Assembly (NCBI GenBank): GCA_026982235.1
Contig: JALSHM010000445.1
Location: 1-8,510, forward strand
Source of the DNA: Robiginitomaculum sp.
Lineage (GTDB): Bacteria > Pseudomonadota > Alphaproteobacteria > Caulobacterales > Maricaulaceae
Direction of reading: 5' to 3'
Length of the DNA: 8,510 bases
Positions 6,247-8,510 of the stretch are shown here, one piece after another (positions within the stretch are counted from its first letter, which is position 1; each line of letters begins with the position of its first letter). The translations under genes and the position numbers were made by a program. Below the pieces are notes generated by a model. It was not told the DNA's origin. It worked only from the letters and a program-made list of their open reading frames with translations, and did no database searches.

Positions 6247-6542
6247 ATACATATATATACGCGGCAAAGTCCGCAGTGGATTTATTTTTTCGTTAATTTT
6301 GCCCTATTCAAAAGTACGGCCAGTGCTATTCTTATTGATGTGCGCAATGGCTATCCTTACGACACAGCCACCGCCTTCGCTACCGATAAACAAGTGCGCA
6401 CCCTAGCTGGCTCGCCGCAATGCACGCACTGTTCCAGTGTCTAAAAATAGCCGCAAGCAAAAAATGGCTCACTCAGGATTCCGGGTATAGTACACAGAAA
6501 ATTGGCTTTTCTCTGGCGGCGGAATGGGTTATATCATGAGCC

Positions 6543-6788
6543 ATGAGAATTATAGACGTTCCGATTGAGAAAATTTATGTTCCTACAGCCAAGCGTAAAG
6601 GTTTGGATGAAGACAAGGTTTTGGCACTAGCCGAAGACATCTTAGAGAACGGCCAGACCAAGCCGATTTATGTGCGGCTCGGCAAGGATCGCTATGTGCT
6701 GGTCGAGGGCTTTCACAGGGTCGAAGCGCTCAAAATGCTGGGCGAGACCCATATCGAGGGCAATATCGTACAGGCGCGTAAGGGTTAG
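6543..6788 (+). CDS. Small stand-alone ParB N-terminal/sulfiredoxin-fold protein
   Basis: The 81-residue protein matches the ParB N-terminal (ParB/Srx) fold. It opens with MRIIDVPIEKIYVP, then a helix ending in ILENGQTKPIYV (33-44), a beta-hairpin, and EGFHRVEA (55-62), the position of the ParB GxxR motif. It lacks the HTH and dimerisation domains of chromosome-partition ParB, so it is not the segregation protein. The equivalent of the sulfiredoxin catalytic cysteine (GGCHR) is phenylalanine here (GFHR), so sulfiredoxin activity is unlikely. The function is unknown; nucleotide binding is possible from the fold. The ATG is the first start after an in-frame TGA, but there is no clear Shine-Dalgarno site. 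It converges with the yaiI gene, 18 nt away. Confidence 0.82.
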   Translation: MRIIDVPIEKIYVPTAKRKGLDEDKVLALAEDILENGQTKPIYVRLGKDRYVLVEGFHRVEALKMLGETHIEGNIVQARKG

Positions 6789-6806
6789 AGACAAGATTAC
6801 CCCACT

Positions 6807-7292
6807 TCATCCTCGCTTAAGCCGTAGCACGCTTTCGTGCAAGACTTGTAAGAATTTGGATCTGTCTGCATTTGTGAACGGGGGTGGGCCGCCTATATTT
6901 GCATTGGCGGCGTTTTTGCCGCCAGTGCCCGCACGCAAGTCGGCCATGATAGCCCGCACGGCTATGGCGGAGCCTATGCTATCATTGGTGAACGGCTTGC
7001 CGGTGGGCGCGAGCGTTATGGCACCTGCGACGAGGGTGCGCTCGGCCAGCAAAATATCCGATGTAATGACAATGCTGTTCGCGTCTGCCCGCTCCGCGAT
7101 ATAATCATCTGCCGCATCAAAGCTATCGTCTACGACAATCCGCGAAATCAAGGGATGCTGCATGACCCGCAAAAACCCATTGCTCACCACCACCACAGGC
7201 ACATTATGGCGCAAGGCGACTTTGTAGGTTTCTTCGCGCACCGGGCAGGCATCAGCGTCTATATAAATAGTGATTTTCCCAATCTCTTTCAT
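6807..7292 (-). CDS. yaiI: YaiI/YqxD family protein (DUF188)
   Basis: The 161-residue protein belongs to the conserved YaiI/YqxD family, of unknown biochemical role with a PIN-like fold suggested. Family signatures are IYIDADACPVREE (residues 9-21), VVVVSNGF, the DDSFDAADDYI segment, VITSDILLAERTL, and GGPPPFTNADRSKFL near the C-terminus. The start at 7292 is chosen because it gives the family's N-terminus directly. A longer reading from 7400 would add 36 unconserved residues, run through the lexA SOS box, and lie upstream of a perfect -10 hexamer at 7335-7340. It is transcribed divergently from lexA. The symbol is by family similarity only. Confidence 0.93.
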   Translation of the reverse strand: MKEIGKITIYIDADACPVREETYKVALRHNVPVVVVSNGFLRVMQHPLISRIVVDDSFDAADDYIAERADANSIVITSDILLAERTLVAGAITLAPTGKPFTNDSIGSAIAVRAIMADLRAGTGGKNAANANIGGPPPFTNADRSKFLQVLHESVLRLKRG

Positions 7293-7334
7293 GGACGTAT
7301 TTTGCGCGGGATTTCCTATATCCGCAACCGAATT

Positions 7335-7340
7335 ATTATA
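7335..7340 (-). promoter_or_regulatory. Predicted -10 element of yaiI
   Basis: A perfect TATAAT on the minus strand would start transcription near 7328, about 36 nt before the chosen yaiI ATG. No good -35 hexamer was found at 16-18 bp, so the call rests on the -10 alone. It supports the shorter gene model. Confidence 0.5.
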
Positions 7341-7349
7341 CCTCAAAAT

Positions 7350-7377
7350 GGTGCACGATTTGTTCTTGACGTGCACC
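7350..7377. promoter_or_regulatory. Inverted repeat GGTGCAC-N14-GTGCACC between yaiI and lexA
   Basis: Perfect 7-bp arms with a 14-bp spacer lie in the divergent promoter region. The right arm overlaps the predicted lexA -35 box (TTGACG, 7366-7371) at its first base. The centres of the GTGCAC palindromes are 21 bp apart, two helical turns, so a dimeric regulator other than LexA could bind here and affect both genes. The regulator is not known. Confidence 0.45.
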
Positions 7378-7394
7378 TGGAACAGGACTAGAAC
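7366..7394 (+). promoter_or_regulatory. lexA promoter with overlapping LexA (SOS) box
   Basis: The -35 element TTGACG (7366-7371) is followed, after 17 bp, by TAGAAC (7389-7394) as -10. The LexA box is GAAC-AGGACTA-GAAC at 7380-7394, an exact GAAC-N7-GAAC, the reverse of GTTC-N7-GTTC. The box covers the spacer and -10, so bound LexA would block polymerase and autoregulate. A further GAAC lies at 7406-7409, but its spacing (11 bp) does not fit a second box. The leader to the ATG would be about 75 nt. Confidence 0.8.
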
Positions 7395-7463
7395 AAACAT
7401 AAAGTGAACATTGATTCGTATATGTGTTTATGCGTAAATCAGGGTTCAAATGCAGATTTATGC

Positions 7464-7470
7464 AGGAGAG
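7464..7470 (+). promoter_or_regulatory. Shine-Dalgarno site of lexA
   Basis: AGGAGAG lies 6 nt before the ATG at 7477 and decides the start. An in-frame ATG at 7450 would add nine residues absent from the LexA N-terminus and has no ribosome site of its own. Confidence 0.8.
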
Positions 7471-7476
7471 TTTAAT

Positions 7477-8136
7477 ATGCTGACCCAAAAACAACATGAC
7501 CTTTTGATCTTTATTGATAAGCGGTTGAAGAAGAACAGTATCTCACCATCTTATGACGAGATGAAAGATGCTTTGGGCTTGGCTTCTAAATCTGGTATTC
7601 ACCGCCTAATCACTGCCTTGGAAGAGCGCGGCTTTATTGCCCGTCTACCTCACCGCGCCCGGGCGCTGGAAATTTTGCGCCTGCCTGGGCAGGACGCGCC
7701 TCTTGCCAAAGAAGCGCCCCTTGCCCAAGACACCCCTAAGGCGGCCAATGATAGTATTTCAGTGCCTTTGGTTGGCAAGATTGCTGCGGGCGTACCTATT
7801 GCAGCTTTGGAACAATCCGGGCCGCGCATTAGTATTCCGGACGGTATGATTGGACGCGGCGATCATTTCGCCCTTGAGGTTGAAGGCGAGTCGATGATTG
7901 GCGCGGGTATTCTCGACGGCGATATTGCGGTTATCCGCGAAGCCAAAACCGCACGCAATAATCAGATAGTTGTTGCTTATGTGGTAGATGATGAGGAGGC
8001 GACTTTAAAACGTCTATATAAAACTGCGGACGGGATTGAACTGATCGCGGAAAATCCAGATTTTCCAACCCGCACTTACGGGCCAGATCAAGTGGAAGTC
8101 CAAGGTGTACTTGTCGGGCTTATCCGCAAATATTGA
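7477..8136 (+). CDS. lexA: SOS response repressor and self-cleaving protease LexA
   Basis: LexA represses the SOS regulon and cleaves itself when RecA filaments form on damaged DNA. The 219-residue product begins [14 protein letters not shown] and has a winged-helix DNA-binding domain (about 1-68) including the recognition region [19 protein letters not shown] linker rich in Ala and Pro (about 69-93) leads to the S24-type peptidase domain. The cleavage bond is A104-G105 in KIAAGVP, the nucleophile is S139 in GESMIG, and the general base is K178 in ATLKRL. All catalytic parts are intact. Its operator type, GTTC-N7-GTTC, appears before both lexA and ruvC, which fits the alphaproteobacterial recognition helix. 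Confidence 0.98.
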   Translation: MLTQKQHDLLIFIDKRLKKNSISPSYDEMKDALGLASKSGIHRLITALEERGFIARLPHRARALEILRLPGQDAPLAKEAPLAQDTPKAANDSISVPLVGKIAAGVPIAALEQSGPRISIPDGMIGRGDHFALEVEGESMIGAGILDGDIAVIREAKTARNNQIVVAYVVDDEEATLKRLYKTADGIELIAENPDFPTRTYGPDQVEVQGVLVGLIRKY

Positions 8137-8248
8137 AAAGCAGTCCAAATAAAATCGGTCTAACAAGCCTCAAAATCCCTGAACCTATACACATTTAGCG
8201 GCGAGCCATTTTTTGTTCAATTACGACCCGAGTTGATGAGTACACCGC

Positions 8249-8510
8249 CTAAGTCAGAAGCGTTTTACAAATGCCTTCCAGCCCCGCTTGGTCTTTTGCG
8301 TCAAAGGCCGCAAATTCTGTGGAATCAATGTCCAAAACTGCCGCTAATGCGCCGTGCTTGTCAAATACAGGGACAACGATTTCCGCATTGGTTTTACTGT
8401 CACAAGCGATGTGGCCGGGGAATTTGTGAACATCTGCAACCACGGCGGTCTTGCCAGTTGCCGCTACAGTGCCGCAAACACCTTTACCGAACGGGATACG
8501 CAAGCACCCT
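8249..8510 (-). CDS. Free methionine-(R)-sulfoxide reductase (GAF domain), N-terminus outside window
   Basis: This is the C-terminal half of an fRMsr (MsrC/YebR family), a GAF-fold enzyme that reduces free methionine-R-sulfoxide in the cytoplasm. The frame is open to the window edge, so the gene is cut off, and about 87 residues are present. All three family cysteines are visible: GC-LRIP at the edge (codon 8504-8506), GKGVCGT, and the catalytic one in FPGHIACD. NAEIVVPVFDKHGALAAVLDIDS follows, as in the family. It ends with TAG and converges with lexA across 112 bases that hold no clear terminator. A TTG at 8501-8503 is not the real start, because the first family cysteine lies before it. 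Confidence 0.93.
   Translation of the reverse strand, partial: GCLRIPFGKGVCGTVAATGKTAVVADVHKFPGHIACDSKTNAEIVVPVFDKHGALAAVLDIDSTEFAAFDAKDQAGLEGICKTLLT

Larger units (their letters stand above)
6124..6542. other. Long divergent intergenic region with a possible gene remnant
   Basis: No intact gene is supported in these 419 bases between bufA and the ParB-like gene. The half next to bufA is AT-rich and holds the dyads listed separately. From about 6301 to 6444 the plus strand has a stretch that reads well as protein, with IDVRNGYPYDTATAFATDK near its middle and a TAA at 6442-6444. It has no good start codon or ribosome site, since the frame runs back into the AT-rich stretch to a stop at 6244. 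It may be the tail of a decayed lipoprotein-like gene. A promoter for the ParB-like gene could not be assigned. Confidence 0.45.

Noticed and set aside
6543..6788. Sulfiredoxin
   Set aside because: The catalytic cysteine position is phenylalanine, and the motif fits the ParB N-terminal family better.
6781..6806. Bidirectional terminator between the ParB-like gene and yaiI
   Set aside because: GGGTTA and TTACCC can pair only imperfectly, and no T-run follows on either strand.
7293..7400. Longer yaiI starting at 7400
   Set aside because: The extension is unconserved in character, crosses the SOS box and the inverted repeat, and lies upstream of a TATAAT element.
7450..7476. Nine-residue N-terminal extension of LexA
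   Set aside because: The Shine-Dalgarno site AGGAGAG is placed for the ATG at 7477, which gives the standard LexA N-terminus.
8137..8248. Terminator or small RNA between lexA and the fRMsr gene
   Set aside because: No stable GC-rich hairpin with a T-run was found. The T-run at 8209-8214 is not preceded by a convincing stem.

Overview
The window looks like chromosome of an alphaproteobacterium of moderate GC. The strongest clue is the SOS operator. Both lexA and ruvC have an upstream direct repeat GTTC-N7-GTTC (read here as GAAC-N7-GAAC), which is the alphaproteobacterial LexA box, not the CTG-N10-CAG box of gamma-proteobacteria. A bufferin-type operon next to otherwise ordinary genes would suit a Caulobacterales/Maricaulales-like lineage, but the taxon below class level is a guess.

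Layout. Positions 19-2209 (minus strand) hold a tightly overlapping ruvC-ruvA-ruvB operon for Holliday-junction branch migration and resolution, with an SOS box just before ruvC. Positions 2299-2972 (minus) hold a two-gene cassette that looks like a toxin-antitoxin module: a short acidic protein followed by a PemK/MazF-like protein, both apparently starting with GTG. Positions 3189-6123 (minus) form a probable four-gene operon: a cysteine-rich DUF2282 bufferin precursor (bufA), a DUF692 multinuclear non-heme iron oxidase (bufB), its DUF2063 partner (bufC), and a PlsC-like acyltransferase. Positions 6124-6542 are a long non-coding stretch with several dyad motifs and a possible gene remnant. 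A small ParB-fold protein (6543-6788, plus) converges on a YaiI/DUF188 protein (6807-7292, minus). lexA follows on the plus strand (7477-8136), sharing a 184-bp divergent promoter region with yaiI. The right edge holds the C-terminal part of a free methionine-(R)-sulfoxide reductase on the minus strand.

How the parts work together. LexA should repress itself and ruvCAB, so the window carries both the SOS regulator and one of its targets. The buf operon is the most interesting part. In known bufferins, the DUF692/DUF2063 pair modifies cysteines of the precursor to 5-thiooxazoles, and the exported peptide buffers copper. Here the precursor keeps the usual DUF2282 start and end, but about 80 residues have been inserted as five tandem 15-18-residue units, each with two cysteines. 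That raises the number of mature cysteines to 14 and suggests a high-capacity, repeat-expanded bufferin. The usual DoxX-like fourth gene is not in the window, and a PlsC-like acyltransferase sits in its place.
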